Positions 62,853 to 64,000 of a stretch of 64,000 bases of DNA are shown one piece after another. The DNA comes from Harmothoe impar (lineage: Eukaryota; Annelida; Polychaeta; Phyllodocida; Polynoidae): the NCBI GenBank assembly GCA_947462335.1, contig OX381708.1:7378001-7442000 (forward strand), given 5' to 3'. The notes under the pieces were generated by a model that was not told the origin of the DNA, ran no database searches, and worked only from the letters and a program-made list of their open reading frames with translations. Both the position numbers and the translations under genes were made by a program. How positions within the stretch are numbered: the first letter of the stretch is position 1; every line of letters starts with the position of its first letter.

Positions 62853-63041
62853 ATAAGAGGCCAGATGCGTTGCCAGCTTTATATTCTAACATTCCTTAGT
62901 ATTTCTGCAATAATTTTATTAATAATGAGCCATGGTACATCTGAGTACTTACTGGCTAAAGGGAAAAAAGCTGTTTCGTCAGAGAATCAAACATTATTGA
63001 TGAAACATTTAAACGATCCGGGTGACCTAAATGTGCAGCCG
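62853..63041 (+). CDS. First coding exon of a type II membrane protein (partial gene)
   Basis: The exon begins after 'ctcctttcacag', with the ATG at 62865 and a donor CCG|GTGAGT at 63041/63042. The ATG-to-donor length is 177 nt, phase 0. It encodes 59 residues: a short Arg-containing N-terminus, one hydrophobic segment (about residues 5-22, LYILTFLSISAIILLIM), then a polar stem. This is the layout of a Golgi/ER type II signal-anchor protein. An upstream ATG at 62703 is in frame, but the acceptor signal favours the downstream start. Confidence 0.6.
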
Positions 63042-63748
63042 GTGAGTAGTATTTTCATGTTACATATCAGTGGTAATTAATTAACAACAGGGGGCATGGG
63101 ATTTGTGGGGAAAGGGGGGGGGGCTGAAACGTTTGACCCCTTTCTACCTTTCTACCTAAAAATACCTAAATGTACTCCATTTCAAAGAGGAGGGGCGGGG
63201 GTAAAAATATGTAGCCACCTCTTGGAGAGAGACTGGGGGTGCATACTTGAGGGAAAATTGATCACAATTCCTTTAGATCTATCCAAACTATATTGATCTA
63301 TTCAAACAATATTGACATAGAACCCTAATAAACTCGTACAGCTAAAGAGAGGTAGCGGTTTATTTAAAGCGGGTATATCTGATTTTCAACAAATTTCTAA
63401 ATCCTACATAAATATGTTCCAAATACTGTAAAATGTATTATTTATGGATTGGTGCACATTAAAATGGTATCCATAGGCAGTAAGAACTCAGGAAATGTAT
63501 CTCATGGGGTCCAACCATGGGCTTTTCTAGTGTTTTTCAGTGGGAGAATAAAATTGTGCACAATTCTATTCCAAAATGACCATATATTGAGCAGTAAAAT
63601 CAAATCTGACCAAAATCAGAGGGAATGAGGGGGATGGAATAGATAAAAAGTTGAATATGTCATAATGTGAACATTCTGACTCATTATTAGAGAAATTCTT
63701 TTTGTCCCACACATCAGTTATACTCACTTTAATGATGCCATATTTCAG
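63042..63748 (+). other. Intron with G-tract MITE
   Basis: GTGAGT..TATTTCAG boundaries; 707 bp. It includes 'attaacaacagggggc' and G-runs typical of the G/C-tract MITE family (63078-63240). No gene inside. Confidence 0.55.
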
Positions 63749-63973
63749 AGACTGACAGCAGCAGGGTTCTCACACATGTGGAAGAAGATGAGGGCAGAGT
63801 TTGTGACCAGCTTCCAGACCTTGTTGTCAGATGGCGCCACCAGCACCGACCCGCGCCTCATACACCTCATACAGAGCTACATGTTTCCACCTTCTAACAC
63901 TCCATACAAAATGTCGTACAATTTCGGGCCATCAGACCAGTATAAAATCACCAAAGATTATTTCCATAAAAAG
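63749..63973 (+). CDS. Second coding exon, Star/FkbM-methyltransferase-like (partial gene)
   Basis: 225 nt, phase 0 at both ends, between 'tatttcag' and AAG|GTAAGAG. It encodes 75 residues containing DPRLIHLIQSYMFPPSNTPY. This resembles the region just before the FkbM methyltransferase domain in invertebrate Star-like/FkbM-domain type II membrane proteins (DxxLIxxIRxxxxxPPSxxPYxLS pattern, recalled rather than searched). The catalytic domain would lie beyond the window. Exon boundaries are well supported; the family call is tentative. Confidence 0.5.
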
Positions 63974-64000
63974 GTAAGAGTCTGTACTCATTACTGCTGT

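Overview
The window reads as repeat-rich animal DNA. It has three long intronless BTB-BACK-Kelch (KLHL-type) reading frames in tandem on the minus strand, a spliced gene entering at the right edge, many miniature inverted-repeat elements, a complete Ty3/gypsy retrotransposon, and two very large terminal-inverted-repeat (TIR) elements. Many single-exon KLHL paralogues in a dense mosaic of MITEs fits an invertebrate deuterostome such as amphioxus. That assignment is inference, with about even confidence.

Layout. 1-1164: MITE fragments. 1165-10365: element E1, 9.2 kb, with 345-bp TIRs and a 6-bp target duplication GGTGAG. It carries a 117-aa gene followed by a histone-type 3' stem-loop, 380-bp tandem repeats, and a 368-aa alanine-rich ORF. 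10366-16250: MITEs, three consecutive foldback elements, a tRNA-derived SINE-like piece and a probable solo LTR. 16256-18076: KLHL gene A. 18953-20074: two hAT-like MITEs. 20372-28781: element E2, 8.4 kb, an almost perfect palindrome with two 3.7-kb arms, each carrying the same 288-aa gene, and a 6-bp target duplication GATAGA. 30704-36911: KLHL genes B and C. 36935-47346: gene-free repeat mosaic. 47347-58903: complete gypsy element on the minus strand with two identical 547-bp LTRs, gag, pol, and an extra 803-aa ORF behind its own internal TATA promoter. 58904-62852: gene-free, including a long CT-rich array. 62865-63973: first coding exons of a type II membrane protein.

The most unusual part is the E1/E2 family. 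Both have termini starting AGTAGTATAGTATG, the first ~97 bp nearly identical, 6-bp target duplications, and TIRs packed with CCAAT, octamer (ATTTGCAT), E-box, RFX-like and forkhead-like sites. They share an inner 'chassis' of promoter-like and palindromic modules but carry different cargo ORFs. AG termini plus 6-bp duplications match what is described for Polinton/Maverick elements, relatives of protein-primed DNA viruses. No polymerase, integrase, protease or ATPase is present, so both look non-autonomous. E1 also ends one gene with a histone-mRNA-type stem-loop and has octamer/CCAAT/CRE sites. This suggests, as a hypothesis, expression or replication tied to S phase.

The gypsy element has a candidate -1 slippery site at the gag stop, two AT-hooks at the integrase C-terminus, and one frame break in a 5-base homopolymer in the RNase H region. 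Its identical LTRs imply very recent insertion.
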